Below are positions 7,983 through 16,846 of a stretch of DNA of 64,000 nt, piece by piece (position 1 is the first letter of the stretch; every line of letters begins with the position of its first letter). A program made the position numbers and the translations under genes. Where the stretch lies: the NCBI RefSeq assembly GCF_004322775.1, contig NZ_CP036403.1, forward strand, positions 1,054,001 to 1,118,000, written 5' to 3'. Below the pieces are notes generated by a model. The model was not told the DNA's origin and did not search any database. It saw nothing but the letters and a program-made list of their open reading frames with translations. Source of the stretch: Ornithinimicrobium sufpigmenti (GTDB lineage: Bacteria > Actinomycetota > Actinomycetes > Actinomycetales > Dermatophilaceae).

Positions 7983-9616
7983 AGCGGGATGTTCCCGTGC
8001 TTGCGCGGGGCGCGGGTCGTGCGCTTGGAGCGCAGGTGGCGCAGGGCCCGGGCTACCTCGACGCGGGTGGCGCTGGGCTCGATGACCGCGTCGATATAGC
8101 CGCGTTCGGCGGCGACGTAGGGGTTGGCCAGGGTGTCCTCGTACTCACGGATGCGGCGGGCCCGTTCGGCTTCCAGGGCCTGGGGTCCGCCTTCCTCGGC
8201 GGCGGCCTGCAGCTGCTTGCGGTAGAGGATGTTGACCGCGCCCTGGGCACCCATGACCGCGATCTGGGCGGTGGGCCAGGCCAGGTTGATGTCGGCGCCC
8301 AGGTGCTTGGAGCCCATGACGTCGTAGGCGCCGCCGTAGGCCTTGCGGGTGATGATGGTCACCAGGGGCACGGTGGCCTCGGCGTAGGCGTAGAGCAGCT
8401 TGGCGCCGCGGCGGATGATGCCGCCGAACTCCTGGTCGGTGCCCGGCAGGAACCCGGGGACGTCGACGAAGGTCAGGATGGGGATGTTGAAGGCGTCGCA
8501 GGTGCGTACGAAGCGGGCGGCCTTCTCCGAGGCGTCGATGTCCAGGGTGCCGGCCAGCTGCAGCGGCTGGTTGGCCACGACGCCGACCGAGCGGCCCTCG
8601 ACGCGGCCGAAGCCGGTGACGATGTTGGGCGCGAAGAGGGGTTGGACCTCCAGGAACTCCCCGTCGTCCAGGACGGTCTCGATGGCCGCCTTGATGTCGT
8701 AGGGGACGTTGGGGGAGTCGGGGATGAGGGTGTTGAGCGCCTCGTCCTCGGGCCCGACCTCCTCGTCGATGTCGGGGTCGAAGGCCGGGGGGTCCTCCAG
8801 GTTGTTCTGCGGCAGGTAGCTGAGCAGCTCCTTGACGTAGTCGATCGCGTCGTCCTCGTCGGCGCCCATGTAGTGGGCCACGCCGCTGACGGTGTTGTGG
8901 GTGCGGGCCCCGCCCAGGTCCTCGAAGGTGACGTCCTCGCCGGTGACGGTCTTGATGACGTCGGGGCCGGTGATGAACATGTGGGAGGTCTGGTCGACCA
9001 TGACGACGAAGTCGGTGATGGCCGGGGAGTAGACCGCGCCGCCGGCGGCCGGGCCCATGACCAGGGAGATCTGGGGGATGACGCCGGAGGCGTGGACGTT
9101 GCGCTTGAAGATCTCGGCGTAGAGACCGAGCGCCACGACGCCTTCCTGGATGCGGGCGCCACCGGAGTCGTTGATGCCCACGACCGGGCAGCCGATCTTC
9201 ATCGCCAGGTCCATCACCTTGACGATCTTCTCCCCGAAGACCTCGCCCAGGGAGCCACCGAAGACGGTGAAGTCCTGGGCGAAGACGCAGACCGGGCGCC
9301 CGTCGACGGTGCCGTAGCCGGTGACCACCCCGTCGCCGTACGGGCGCTTCTTCTCCTGCCCGAAAGCGGTGGACCGGTGCCGGGCCAGGGCGTCCAGCTC
9401 GGTGAAGCTGCCCTCGTCCAGCAGGTCCTCGATCCGCTCGCGGGCGGTCTTCTTGCCCTTCGCGTGCTGCTTCTCCACCGCACTGGCCGAGCCGGCGTGC
9501 ACCGCCGCCTCCACCCGCGCGTGGTAGTCCTGCAAACGCCCGGCCGTGGTGCGCAGGTCCGGGCCGTCGCCGGAGTCCTGCTCGCCCTGCGAGTCCGCGT
9601 TGACGGTGTCGGTCAT
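7979..9616 (-). CDS. Acyl-CoA (propionyl-CoA type) carboxylase beta subunit
   Basis: A biotin-dependent carboxyltransferase of 545 residues. Motifs include [19 protein letters not shown] near 50-70, [40 protein letters not shown] and [17 protein letters not shown] in the N half, with [19 protein letters not shown] and [20 protein letters not shown] in the C half. It moves CO2 from carboxybiotin to propionyl- or acetyl-CoA. The closest class is AccD5/PccB. ATG 9616 is favoured because TAAGTT ends seven bases upstream; ATG 9622 is too close to that box. The biotin-bearing alpha subunit is not in this window. Confidence 0.93.
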   Translation of the reverse strand: MTDTVNADSQGEQDSGDGPDLRTTAGRLQDYHARVEAAVHAGSASAVEKQHAKGKKTARERIEDLLDEGSFTELDALARHRSTAFGQEKKRPYGDGVVTGYGTVDGRPVCVFAQDFTVFGGSLGEVFGEKIVKVMDLAMKIGCPVVGINDSGGARIQEGVVALGLYAEIFKRNVHASGVIPQISLVMGPAAGGAVYSPAITDFVVMVDQTSHMFITGPDVIKTVTGEDVTFEDLGGARTHNTVSGVAHYMGADEDDAIDYVKELLSYLPQNNLEDPPAFDPDIDEEVGPEDEALNTLIPDSPNVPYDIKAAIETVLDDGEFLEVQPLFAPNIVTGFGRVEGRSVGVVANQPLQLAGTLDIDASEKAARFVRTCDAFNIPILTFVDVPGFLPGTDQEFGGIIRRGAKLLYAYAEATVPLVTIITRKAYGGAYDVMGSKHLGADINLAWPTAQIAVMGAQGAVNILYRKQLQAAAEEGGPQALEAERARRIREYEDTLANPYVAAERGYIDAVIEPSATRVEVARALRHLRSKRTTRAPRKHGNIPL

Positions 9617-9623
9617 GGGCATC

Positions 9624-9629
9624 AACTTA
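9624..9629 (-). promoter_or_regulatory. Predicted -10 box (TAAGTT) for the carboxylase beta gene
   Basis: Read on the minus strand, it ends seven bases before ATG 9616. It overlaps the birA -10 box on the opposite strand by two bases, so the two divergent promoters cannot be melted independently. Confidence 0.5.
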
Positions 9630-9633
9630 GCCT
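9628..9633 (+). promoter_or_regulatory. Predicted -10 box (TAGCCT) for birA
   Basis: It ends seven bases before ATG 9641, predicting leaderless birA mRNA. It overlaps the divergent carboxylase -10 box (9624-9629). Confidence 0.5.
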
Positions 9634-9640
9634 TGTGCCC

Positions 9641-10435
9641 ATGAGCACGTCGAAGTGGGCACCCGTACCGTCCGGACCCCCGTGGGGATGGGAGCAGCCG
9701 GAGGCCCACGCGACGGTCGGGTCGACCAACTCGGAGGCGCTGCTGGACCCGCGCCCTGGCCGCGTGGTCGTGGCCGACCATCAGTCGGCTGGCCAGGGGC
9801 GCCGGGGCCGCACCTGGTCCTCGCCCCCCGGGACCGGTATGGCGATCTCCGCCGTCGTGCCCCCGCTGCCCGCCTCGGTCGTGGGCTGGGTGCCGCTCGC
9901 CGCCGGCCTGGCGGTCCGGGCCGCCCTCCGCACGAGCCGCTGGCGCCTCGACGTCACGCTGAAGTGGCCCAACGACGTCCTCGTCGAGACCGGGGCCCGC
10001 CCCGGGAAGCTCGCCGGCATCCTGGCCCAGGTCGCCGACGGCGGGACCATCGTGGTCGGCACAGGGCTCAACGTCGACCACGACGTCGACCAGCTCCCGG
10101 TGCCCACCGCCACGTCCTGGCGCCTCTGCCGGGGCGGTGCCCCGCTGCCGGACGGGGCGCGGGAGGCCTTCCTGCACGCCTACCTGAGCCATCTCGCCCA
10201 CCTGCACGACGAGCTCACGGCGGGTCGGGTCGACGGTGTGCGCGAGGCCTATCGGCAGGCGTGCGGCACGCTCGGCCGGCCGGTGGTGGTGCACGGCGCC
10301 GCAGGCACGGGGATGACCGGCACGGCGGTGGACGTGGCCGCCGACGGGGCCTTGGTCCTCCAGGGTCCGGGCGGGCGGTCCGAGCACCACGCCGGGGACG
10401 TCGAGCACCTCCGCCCGGGGCCACACCCCGGTTGA
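9641..10435 (+). CDS. birA: Biotin--[acetyl-CoA carboxylase] ligase
   Basis: A 264-residue class I biotin protein ligase without the N-terminal DNA-binding domain. The biotin/ATP loop [14 protein letters not shown] is at about 51-64 and KWPNDV near 108. A GKLAGIL block and GTGLNVD complete the catalytic core. A small SH3-like C-terminal domain contains the [14 protein letters not shown] strand pair. It biotinylates the carboxylase complex encoded on the other strand. The divergent arrangement with the carboxylase beta gene fits joint function. Lack of an HTH means it is not expected to act as a repressor. Confidence 0.94.
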   Translation: MSTSKWAPVPSGPPWGWEQPEAHATVGSTNSEALLDPRPGRVVVADHQSAGQGRRGRTWSSPPGTGMAISAVVPPLPASVVGWVPLAAGLAVRAALRTSRWRLDVTLKWPNDVLVETGARPGKLAGILAQVADGGTIVVGTGLNVDHDVDQLPVPTATSWRLCRGGAPLPDGAREAFLHAYLSHLAHLHDELTAGRVDGVREAYRQACGTLGRPVVVHGAAGTGMTGTAVDVAADGALVLQGPGGRSEHHAGDVEHLRPGPHPG

Positions 10436-10443
10436 CCTGTGAG

Positions 10444-10449
10444 TAACCT
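10444..10449 (+). promoter_or_regulatory. Predicted -10 box (TAACCT) for the enoyl-CoA hydratase gene
   Basis: Eight bases separate it from ATG 10458. It lies just after the birA stop, so the hydratase may have its own start site in addition to read-through. Confidence 0.45.
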
Positions 10450-10457
10450 TGCCAGGC

Positions 10458-11252
10458 ATGGACGCACCGAGCATGCTGCACCTGACCCGACATGGTGAGG
10501 GTGGCCATGTGGTCGAGCTGACCCTGGACCGCCCGGAGGCGATGAACGCCATCTCCACGGCCTTCGCCGAGGAGATCACCGCCGCCACGGCCCAGCTGGC
10601 CGCGGACGGCGGCGTACGGGCGGTCGTGGTCACCAGTGCGCACGACCGGGCCTTCTGCGTCGGTGCCGACCTCAAGGAGCGCAACGGCTTCACCGACGCC
10701 CAGATGATGGAGCACCGGCTCATCACCCGGAAGGCCTACCGGGGGGTGCTCGACCTCCCGGTGCCGGCAGTGGCGGCGGTGGAGGGCTACGCGCTCGGCG
10801 GCGGCATGGAGATCGCGCTGTCCTGCGACCTGATCGTTGCCGGTGAGGCGGCGATGCTCGCCCTGCCCGAGGTCGGGGTGGGGGTCATCCCCGGCGGAGG
10901 CGGCACCCAGCTCCTCACCCGGCGGGTCGGCTGGTCGCGGGCGGCGTCGGTGATTTTCACCGCCCGCCGGATGACCGCGGCGCAGGCCCATGAGCTGGGA
11001 GCCGTCGACGAGCTGGTCGCAGCCGGCTCCGCGCGGGAGCGGGCGCTGGAGCTGGCTGCGCAGATCGCCGCCCACAGCCCGGTGGCCGTCCGCAACGCCA
11101 AGCAGGCGATGCGCCTGGGGATGGGCACCGACCTGGCCGCGGGCCTGGAGATCGAGGACGGCGCCTGGCGGGCCACGGCCTTCAGCGGCGACCGCCGCGA
11201 GGGAGTGGCCGCGTTCGCCGAGAAGCGGACGCCGGAGTGGCCCGGCCGATGA
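10458..11252 (+). CDS. Enoyl-CoA hydratase/isomerase (crotonase family)
   Basis: A 264-residue crotonase-fold protein. It has [11 protein letters not shown] near 24-34, the oxyanion-hole block [13 protein letters not shown] near 68-80, and [19 protein letters not shown] near 113-131. [23 protein letters not shown] follows. The Glu of GGGGTQ-proximal [13 protein letters not shown] is where catalytic acidic residues sit in hydratases. It ends in [10 protein letters not shown], a common crotonase terminus. It probably hydrates enoyl-CoA in fatty or aromatic acid breakdown; substrate range is not readable. Confidence 0.9.
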   Translation: MDAPSMLHLTRHGEGGHVVELTLDRPEAMNAISTAFAEEITAATAQLAADGGVRAVVVTSAHDRAFCVGADLKERNGFTDAQMMEHRLITRKAYRGVLDLPVPAVAAVEGYALGGGMEIALSCDLIVAGEAAMLALPEVGVGVIPGGGGTQLLTRRVGWSRAASVIFTARRMTAAQAHELGAVDELVAAGSARERALELAAQIAAHSPVAVRNAKQAMRLGMGTDLAAGLEIEDGAWRATAFSGDRREGVAAFAEKRTPEWPGR

Positions 11253-11334
11253 CGCACACCGCATACTGGCCGGGACAGGCCCGCTGGCGCGAGAGTCGCG
11301 AGGGTTCCGGGAGTGCCGAGTGGTGCCGAGGGTG

Positions 11335-11340
11335 TTGACA
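11335..11340 (+). promoter_or_regulatory. Perfect TTGACA -35-like element before the response regulator
   Basis: TTGACA lies 38 bases before the GTG at 11379. The nearest nAnnnT box (GACAGT, 11355-11360) is only 14 bases away, shorter than the usual 17, so the promoter is tentative. Confidence 0.3.
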
Positions 11341-11378
11341 GCGACGAGAGGGACGACAGTGCGACGGAAGGGGATCAC

Positions 11379-12068
11379 GTGACGAGGGTCCTGCTGGCGG
11401 AGGACGACCCCACGATCTCCGAGCCGCTGGAGCGCGCGCTGCGCCGCGAGGGGTATGAGGTGACCGTCGCCGCCGACGGCCGCGCGGCCCTGAGCGAGGC
11501 CTCCGGGGAGGGTGCCTACGACCTGCTCGTGCTCGACTTGGGTCTGCCCCTGCTCGACGGCGTCGAGGTGTGCCGGACCCTCCGGGAACGCGGCAGCACG
11601 CTGCCGGTCCTCATGCTCACCGCCCGCACCGAGGAGGTGGACACGGTTGTCGGCCTGGACGCCGGTGCCGACGACTACGTCACCAAGCCGTTCCGTCTCG
11701 GCGAGCTGCTCGCGCGCGTCCGGGCGCTGCTGCGGCGGGGACCCGGCGCGCCGCCGGAGCACACCGGCGCCGCGCTGCGGATGGACGTCGGGGCCCGGCG
11801 GGTCTTCCTGCACGACCGCGAGGTGCGGCTGACGACCAAGGAGTTCGAGCTGCTCCGCGTGCTCATGCGCGAGGAGGGGCGGGTGGTTTCCCGCGAGGTG
11901 CTGATGCGCGAGGTGTGGGACACCTGGTTCGGCTCGACCAAGACCCTCGACATGCACGTCTCGGTGCTGCGTCGCAAGATCGGCGACCACGCCCAGCACC
12001 CCCGCCACATCGTCACCGTGCGCGGGGTGGGTTTCCGCTTCCAGAACGACCCGGACGAGCCGGCCTGA
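11379..12068 (+). CDS. OmpR-family response regulator
   Basis: A 229-residue two-domain regulator. The receiver domain has acidic residues AEDDP at 7-11, the phosphoacceptor Asp near 53 (VLDLGLPLLD), Thr in LMLTART and Lys103 in VTKPF. The C-terminal winged helix has TTKEFELLRVLMREEGRVVSRE, and VRGVGFRFQ at the end. GTG 11379 is preceded by GGAAGGGG. The histidine kinase starts three bases after its stop, so the pair is an operon. The regulated genes are unknown; the neighbours (acyl-CoA and purine genes) give no clear hint. Confidence 0.93.
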   Translation: MTRVLLAEDDPTISEPLERALRREGYEVTVAADGRAALSEASGEGAYDLLVLDLGLPLLDGVEVCRTLRERGSTLPVLMLTARTEEVDTVVGLDAGADDYVTKPFRLGELLARVRALLRRGPGAPPEHTGAALRMDVGARRVFLHDREVRLTTKEFELLRVLMREEGRVVSREVLMREVWDTWFGSTKTLDMHVSVLRRKIGDHAQHPRHIVTVRGVGFRFQNDPDEPA

Positions 12069-12071
12069 CCC

Positions 12072-13136
12072 GTGCGAGCGATCCTGCGCGAGCACACGGT
12101 GCGGGTGACCCTGACGGTCGGCGGGGTGGTCACGGGGGCCGGCACGGTCGTCATGTGGGCGTTGCGGGAGGCGCAGAACGCCCGGATGGACGCGGGGGCG
12201 GACGACGCGATGCCGCTGTGGGTGGCGCTGCCGATCTTCCTGCTGGTCTGCGGCGCCGCGCTGGCGGTGGCCGCGTCCATGGTCCGGCCGCTCGCCGACC
12301 GCACCTCGGAGCGGATCGCGGCACCGCTGCGGCTGCTGGCGCACCGCACCGACGAGATGGCCTCCGGCGGCTTCGCCCTGGACCCCAAGGCCCGTCCGGG
12401 GCGGTTCGTGGAGCCGGAGCCGCTGAGGTCCGGCATCCCCGAGGTGGACGCGGTCGCCCGGGAGATCGACCGACACCACTCGACCTTCGCCAAGGCCCTC
12501 GTCTTCGAGCGGTCCTTCGCCGCCGACGCCTCCCACCAGCTGCGCACCCCCCTGGCCGCCCTGCTGCTCCGGCTGGAGGAGATCGCCCAGTGCGACGACC
12601 CGGTTGCCCGGGAGGAGGCCGAGATCGCGATCCGGCAGGTGGAGCGGCTGACCGGGGTGGTCGACGAGCTGCTGCGCCGCACCCGCCCCGGGCACGCCAG
12701 CGGCGGCGCGCTGAGCGCGGTCGACATGGTCCTGTCCAGCCTGGCCCAGGAGTGGACGCCGGCTTTCGACGAGGCCGGGCGGGAGATCTCGCTGACGTGC
12801 GAGCGGGGGATCATCGTGGAGGCCAGCTCCCCGGCCATCAGCCAGATCCTCAACACCCTGGTGGAGAACGCCCTCATCCACGGCGCGGGGCGGGTGCGTG
12901 TCCACGTCGGCCGGTCCGGGCCGTCCGCGGTGTTCACCGTGGCCGACCAGGGGGCGGGCGTGCCGCGGGAGCTGGCCCGGGTGATCTTCGACCGGGGTCA
13001 GACCTCGGGTGAAGGGACCGGTCTGGGCCTGTCGGTGGCGCGCGCCACGGCGGAGGCGGTGGGCGGCCGGCTGGAGCTGACCACGGTCCGCCCGCCGGTC
13101 TTCACCTGCTACCTGCCGCTGTCGATGACCCGCTGA
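12072..13136 (+). CDS. Sensor histidine kinase
   Basis: A 354-residue membrane kinase with two predicted transmembrane segments (about 13-31 and 50-70), leaving only about 20 extracytoplasmic residues. A linker follows, then the H-box FAADASHQLRTPLAALLLRLE with His155. The ATPase domain shows N-box NTLVENALIHG, G1 VADQGAGVP and G2 GEGTGLGLSVA. The tiny outer loop suggests membrane-state or intramembrane sensing rather than ligand capture. GTG start at 12072. Its last 35 bases overlap the convergent GtrA gene. Confidence 0.92.
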   Translation: MRAILREHTVRVTLTVGGVVTGAGTVVMWALREAQNARMDAGADDAMPLWVALPIFLLVCGAALAVAASMVRPLADRTSERIAAPLRLLAHRTDEMASGGFALDPKARPGRFVEPEPLRSGIPEVDAVAREIDRHHSTFAKALVFERSFAADASHQLRTPLAALLLRLEEIAQCDDPVAREEAEIAIRQVERLTGVVDELLRRTRPGHASGGALSAVDMVLSSLAQEWTPAFDEAGREISLTCERGIIVEASSPAISQILNTLVENALIHGAGRVRVHVGRSGPSAVFTVADQGAGVPRELARVIFDRGQTSGEGTGLGLSVARATAEAVGGRLELTTVRPPVFTCYLPLSMTR

Positions 13137-13632
13137 GCCGGTCGCCCCGGCCCGCCTCGAGGTGGCCGCGGAAGACGAACCGCTTGTAGGCCCAGAACCG
13201 GAACAGCGTCCCCAGCGCCAGCCCGATCCCGTTGCCGGAGACGTTGTCGGCCAGCTGGCTGTCCAGCCCGAGCACGTAGCGGGAGAAGCCCAGGCAGGCC
13301 AGCGCGATGCCCAGCCCGATGGCGTTGAAGAGCACGAAGAGCGCGAACTCCGCCGTCTTGGCGGTGCGCCGCTGCCGTCGGAAGGTCCACCACCGGTTGC
13401 CGCACCAGGCGACCACCGTCGCCACCGTCGTCGCGACCGCCTTGGCCAGCAGCGGAGCCTCGCTCAGCGGCCCGGGACCGGCCGTCGGCAGGCCGAAGAC
13501 CAGCACGTTGTAGAGCCCCACGTCCACCACGAAGGCGACCGCGCCGACCGTGCCGAACTTGGCCACCTCGGCCACCAGGGTGCTCCAGGCGGCCCGCAGG
13601 CGGGCGAGCAGACTGAGGTGGGCAGAGGTCAC
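13102..13632 (-). CDS. GtrA-like membrane protein
   Basis: A GtrA/DPMS-type protein of about 176 residues with four predicted transmembrane helices. The signature is VAKFGTVGAVAFVVDVGLYNVL near 21-42, followed by KAVATTVATVVAWCGNRWWTFRR. The C-terminal block FRFWAYKRFVF is the usual last-helix exit. Such proteins help flip or transfer polyprenyl-linked sugars used in cell-wall glycans. A TAGACT box sits nine bases before GTG 13632 and only three before GTG 13638, so 13632 is preferred. Its 3' end lies antisense to the kinase gene end. Confidence 0.88.
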   Translation of the reverse strand: MTSAHLSLLARLRAAWSTLVAEVAKFGTVGAVAFVVDVGLYNVLVFGLPTAGPGPLSEAPLLAKAVATTVATVVAWCGNRWWTFRRQRRTAKTAEFALFVLFNAIGLGIALACLGFSRYVLGLDSQLADNVSGNGIGLALGTLFRFWAYKRFVFRGHLEAGRGDRLSGSSTAAGSR

Positions 13633-13641
13633 GGGCACAGA

Positions 13642-13647
13642 AGTCTA
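13642..13647 (-). promoter_or_regulatory. Predicted -10 box (TAGACT) for the GtrA gene
   Basis: It ends nine bases before GTG 13632. It divides the divergent GtrA and purK genes, whose start codons are about 95 bases apart. Confidence 0.4.
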
Positions 13648-13716
13648 GGTGGCGCTGCTGGTGACGCCGACCGCTGCGCGGCACGGCGCCGCGCCGGAAA
13701 GGTCGGTGCCGCTGGG

Positions 13717-13722
13717 TAGGGT
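13717..13722 (+). promoter_or_regulatory. Predicted -10 box (TAGGGT) for purK
   Basis: Six bases separate it from GTG 13729, so the purK-purE transcript should begin with the start codon. Confidence 0.55.
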
Positions 13723-13728
13723 TGCCGG

Positions 13729-15030
13729 GTGAGCGCCGAGCAGACCTCCTCGCACCCGGTCCCGTCCCCCGCAGCCACGTCCGCCCCGGTCCGGGCCGAG
13801 GGTGGTTTCCCGGTGGTGGGCGTCATCGGGGGAGGCCAGCTGGCGCGGATGTGCCAGCCTCCGGCCGTCGCGCTGTCGCTGACCCTGTCGGTCCTGGCGG
13901 AGTCGCCGACCGCCAGCGCCGCGCTGGTCGTGCCGCACAGCCCGATCGGGGAGCACACCGACCTGGCGGCCGTGCGGGAGTTCGCCCGCCACTGCGACGT
14001 CGTCACCTTCGACCACGAGCACGTGCCCGCCGACGTCCTGGCCGCGCTGGAGGCGGACGGCATACCCCTGCACCCCTCGCCGGCCGCTCTCGTACACGCG
14101 CAGGACAAGCTGGCGATGCGGCGCAGGCTGACCGAGCTCGGGCTGCCCTGCCCCCGCTGGGCGCAGGCGCGGACCGCGCGGGAGGTGGAGGAGTTCGCCG
14201 CGGATGTGGGCTGGCCGGTCGTGGTCAAGGCACCCCGGGGCGGGTATGACGGCAAGGGGGTGCAGGTATGCCGCAGCCTGGCCGAGGTGGAGCCGTGGCT
14301 GGCCGGCGTGGGGGAGGCCGGCCTCGTCGACGGGCTGCTGCTGGAGGAGGCCGTGGACTTCACCCGCGAGCTGGCGGTGATGGTCGCCCGCAGCCCGTCG
14401 GGGCAGGCGGCTGCCTGGCCGGTGGTGGAGACCGTGCAGACCGACGGGATCTGCACCGAGGTGCTCGCGCCCGCACCGGACCTGGACGAGGACCTCGCCG
14501 TCGCCGCCGTCGAGGGGGCGCTGCGGATCGCCGGCGAGCTCGGGGTGACCGGGGTGATGGCGGTGGAGCTGTTCGAGGTGGCCGGGCCTGTGGAGGGCGC
14601 GGACGGCGCCGATGACGAGGGCACGAAGAACGGGACCGCCGGAGGCACGACCTACCTCGTCAACGAGCTGGCCATGCGCCCGCACAACAGCGGCCACTGG
14701 ACCATCGACGGCTCGGTGACCAGCCAGTTCGAGCAGCACCTGCGCGCGGTGCTCGACCTGCCGCTGGGTGACCCGTCGGCCCGGTCCCCCTGGACCGTGA
14801 TGGGCAACGTCCTGGGCGGGGAGCACCCCGACCTGTACCCGACCTACCGGCACCTGATGGCCCGGGACCCCGGGCTGAAGATCCACCTGTACGGCAAGGG
14901 CGTGCGCCCCGGTCGCAAGCTGGGCCACGTCACCGTCTTCGGTGGCGACGGCAGCGCGGAGTCTCTGGAGGAGCTGCGCGAGCGGGCCCGGCACGCCGCC
15001 GACTACCTGCAAGGAGTCATCGATGAGTGA
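13729..15030 (+). CDS. purK: 5-(carboxyamino)imidazole ribonucleotide synthase
   Basis: A 433-residue ATP-grasp enzyme of purine synthesis that converts AIR, ATP and bicarbonate to N5-CAIR. Visible are [15 protein letters not shown] near 28-42, FDHEHVP (the FExEx-like block), [13 protein letters not shown] in the ATP-grasp loop near 165, and [26 protein letters not shown] near 310-335. The segment [21 protein letters not shown] near 285-305 is a hydrophilic insertion that lengthens the protein beyond the usual ~380. The end overlaps purE by eight bases. Confidence 0.95.
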   Translation: MSAEQTSSHPVPSPAATSAPVRAEGGFPVVGVIGGGQLARMCQPPAVALSLTLSVLAESPTASAALVVPHSPIGEHTDLAAVREFARHCDVVTFDHEHVPADVLAALEADGIPLHPSPAALVHAQDKLAMRRRLTELGLPCPRWAQARTAREVEEFAADVGWPVVVKAPRGGYDGKGVQVCRSLAEVEPWLAGVGEAGLVDGLLLEEAVDFTRELAVMVARSPSGQAAAWPVVETVQTDGICTEVLAPAPDLDEDLAVAAVEGALRIAGELGVTGVMAVELFEVAGPVEGADGADDEGTKNGTAGGTTYLVNELAMRPHNSGHWTIDGSVTSQFEQHLRAVLDLPLGDPSARSPWTVMGNVLGGEHPDLYPTYRHLMARDPGLKIHLYGKGVRPGRKLGHVTVFGGDGSAESLEELRERARHAADYLQGVIDE

Positions 15031-15556
15031 GCCTGCCGCGACGAGCACGGGCGCGCCCCTGGTCGGTCTGGTGATGGGCAGCGACAGCGACTGGCCGGTG
15101 ATGGAGGCCGCGGCCCAGGTGCTGGAGGAGTTCGGCGTCCCGCACGAGGCGGACGTGGTCTCGGCGCACCGGATGCCGACCGAGATGGTCGCCTACGGCC
15201 AGCAGGCGGCAGGTCGGGGGCTGCGGGTCATCATCGCCGGCGCGGGTGGGGCAGCCCACCTGCCCGGGATGCTCGCCTCGCTCACCGTGCTGCCGGTGAT
15301 CGGGGTGCCGGTGCCGCTGAAGCACCTGGACGGGATGGACAGCCTGCTCTCGATCGTCCAGATGCCGGCTGGCATCCCGGTCGCGACCGTGTCCGTGGCC
15401 GGTGCGCGTAACGCGGGCCTGCTGGCGGTGCGCATGCTGGCGGCGGGCGAGGGGGAGCAGGCTGCCGCATGGCGTGCGCAGCTGACCCGGTTCGCGGACG
15501 ACCTGCGCGACCAGGCCCACGCCAAGGGCGAGCGGCTGCGCGCGCGACGCGCCTGA
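15023..15556 (+). CDS. purE: N5-carboxyaminoimidazole ribonucleotide mutase
   Basis: A 177-residue class I PurE. It has the substrate loop [10 protein letters not shown] near 18-27, the catalytic SAHRMP motif near 48-53 (His in SAHR), and [14 protein letters not shown] near 79-92. It isomerises the PurK product N5-CAIR to CAIR. ATG 15023 has AAGGAG upstream inside purK and overlaps its stop, so the two steps are coupled both in translation and chemistry. The Arg-rich C-terminal tail is unremarkable. Confidence 0.96.
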   Translation: MSEPAATSTGAPLVGLVMGSDSDWPVMEAAAQVLEEFGVPHEADVVSAHRMPTEMVAYGQQAAGRGLRVIIAGAGGAAHLPGMLASLTVLPVIGVPVPLKHLDGMDSLLSIVQMPAGIPVATVSVAGARNAGLLAVRMLAAGEGEQAAAWRAQLTRFADDLRDQAHAKGERLRARRA

Positions 15557-15578
15557 CCGCGACCGTCGGGGGACGACG

Positions 15579-15584
15579 TAGGTT
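15579..15584 (+). promoter_or_regulatory. Predicted -10 box (TAGGTT) for the LLM oxidoreductase gene
   Basis: Six bases separate it from ATG 15591, predicting a leaderless transcript. Confidence 0.55.
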
Positions 15585-15590
15585 GGGTCA

Positions 15591-16610
15591 ATGCGCTTCG
15601 GAATGTTTGTGCCCCAGGGCTGGCGGACGGATCTCGTCGGGATCGCACCCGAGCAGCAGTGGGGGGTGATGCTCGACCTCGCGCAGCGGCTGGACGGCGA
15701 GGAGGCGTGGGAGTCGCTGTGGGTCTACGACCACTTCCACACCACGCCGGAGCCGACCCAGGAGGCGACCCACGAGGCGTGGACGCTGATGGCGGCGCTC
15801 GCGGCCACCACCGGGCGGGTCCGGCTGGGGCAGATGTGCACCTGCATGAGCTACCGCGAGCCGACCTACCTGGCCAAGGTCGCCGCGACGGTGGACGCGA
15901 TCTCGGGCGGGCGGGTGGAGATGGGCATCGGCGCGGGCTGGTACGAGCAGGAGTGGCGCGCCTACGGCTACGGCTTCCCCGGTGCGGGCGAGCGCCTGGC
16001 CCGGCTGCGCGAGGGGGTGGAGATCTTCCGCCAGATGTGGACCACCGGGTCGGCCACGCTGGACGGCGAGCACTACCAGGTCGACGGGGCCTTGTGCTGG
16101 CCCCGGCCGCTGCAGGGGACGGCGTTCGAGGGCAGCGAGCGCAACGGCATACCCCTGTGGGTGGCTGGCGGGGGTGAGCGCAAGACGCTGCGGATCGCCG
16201 CGGAGTATGCCGACTACACCAACTTCGACGGTTCCCCGGAAGGGTTCGCCCGCAAGTCCGGGATCCTGCAGGAGCACTGTGCCGAGGTCGGCACCGACTT
16301 CGAGGCCATCACCCGGTCCGCCAACTACAACGTGGTGATCGGCCGGGACGAGGCCGAGGTCACCGACCGGCTGGCCGGGATCAAGGACCGGATGGTCCGC
16401 GGCGGCATCGCCGAGGACACCGCGGCCCGGTCGGTGGAGAACCTGCGCACCCAGCCCGCCGTGGGCACGCCGGAGCAGATCACCGAGACGCTCCAGGGCC
16501 TGCAGGGGCAGGGGATGACCTACGCCATCACCTACTTCGCGGAGGCTGCCTACGACACCTCGGGGATCGAGCTCTTCGAGGACGAGGTCATCCCGGCGCT
16601 GCGCGGGTGA
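15591..16610 (+). CDS. LLM-class F420-dependent oxidoreductase
   Basis: A 339-residue luciferase-like (beta/alpha)8 protein of the TIGR03560 type. Its start MRFGMFVPQGWRTDLVGI, the ESLWVYDHFHTT block near 41-52 and GRVRLGQMCTCMSYREPTYLAK near 77-98 are typical. MGIGAGWYEQEWRAYGYGFP and WVAGGGERKTLRIAAEYADYTNF follow. These enzymes use F420H2 (some use FMN). fbiA and fbiB at 25.6-27.6 kb show this genome makes F420, which supports F420 dependence. The substrate is unknown. Confidence 0.9.
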   Translation: MRFGMFVPQGWRTDLVGIAPEQQWGVMLDLAQRLDGEEAWESLWVYDHFHTTPEPTQEATHEAWTLMAALAATTGRVRLGQMCTCMSYREPTYLAKVAATVDAISGGRVEMGIGAGWYEQEWRAYGYGFPGAGERLARLREGVEIFRQMWTTGSATLDGEHYQVDGALCWPRPLQGTAFEGSERNGIPLWVAGGGERKTLRIAAEYADYTNFDGSPEGFARKSGILQEHCAEVGTDFEAITRSANYNVVIGRDEAEVTDRLAGIKDRMVRGGIAEDTAARSVENLRTQPAVGTPEQITETLQGLQGQGMTYAITYFAEAAYDTSGIELFEDEVIPALRG

Positions 16611-16658
16611 GAGCAGGATGACGTCCGAGGCCCGCGCTGTCCGTCGGGACCCTGCGCG

Positions 16659-16841
16659 GTGAGCCAGACCAACCTGGTGATGGGCCTGCTCGGCGGGCTC
16701 TCGCTCGCCATGGTCGGAGCGCTGGTGTGGGGCCTCACCCGGATGGCGGGCCGCCAACCGCGGGGCCCGGGCGGCCTGACCCCGGCCCGCCAGACCGGCT
16801 TGACGTCGGCGTCAGCGCACGGGAGAGCGCAGGTAGGCTGA
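16659..16841 (+). CDS. Small single-pass membrane protein (hypothetical)
   Basis: A 60-codon reading frame from GTG 16659 filling the gap between the LLM gene and the acyl-CoA dehydrogenase. Residues about 7-29 (VMGLLGGLSLAMVGALVWGL) form one clear transmembrane helix, followed by a basic Gly/Pro/Arg-rich tail. Its stop codon overlaps the -10 box predicted for the next gene. There is no strong ribosome site. I do not recognise a family, so coding is likely but not certain. Confidence 0.45.
   Translation: MSQTNLVMGLLGGLSLAMVGALVWGLTRMAGRQPRGPGGLTPARQTGLTSASAHGRAQVG
16834..16839 (+). promoter_or_regulatory. Predicted -10 box (TAGGCT) for the acyl-CoA dehydrogenase gene
   Basis: Seven bases separate it from ATG 16847. 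It overlaps the last codons of the small upstream reading frame. Confidence 0.5.
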
Positions 16842-16846
16842 GCCGT

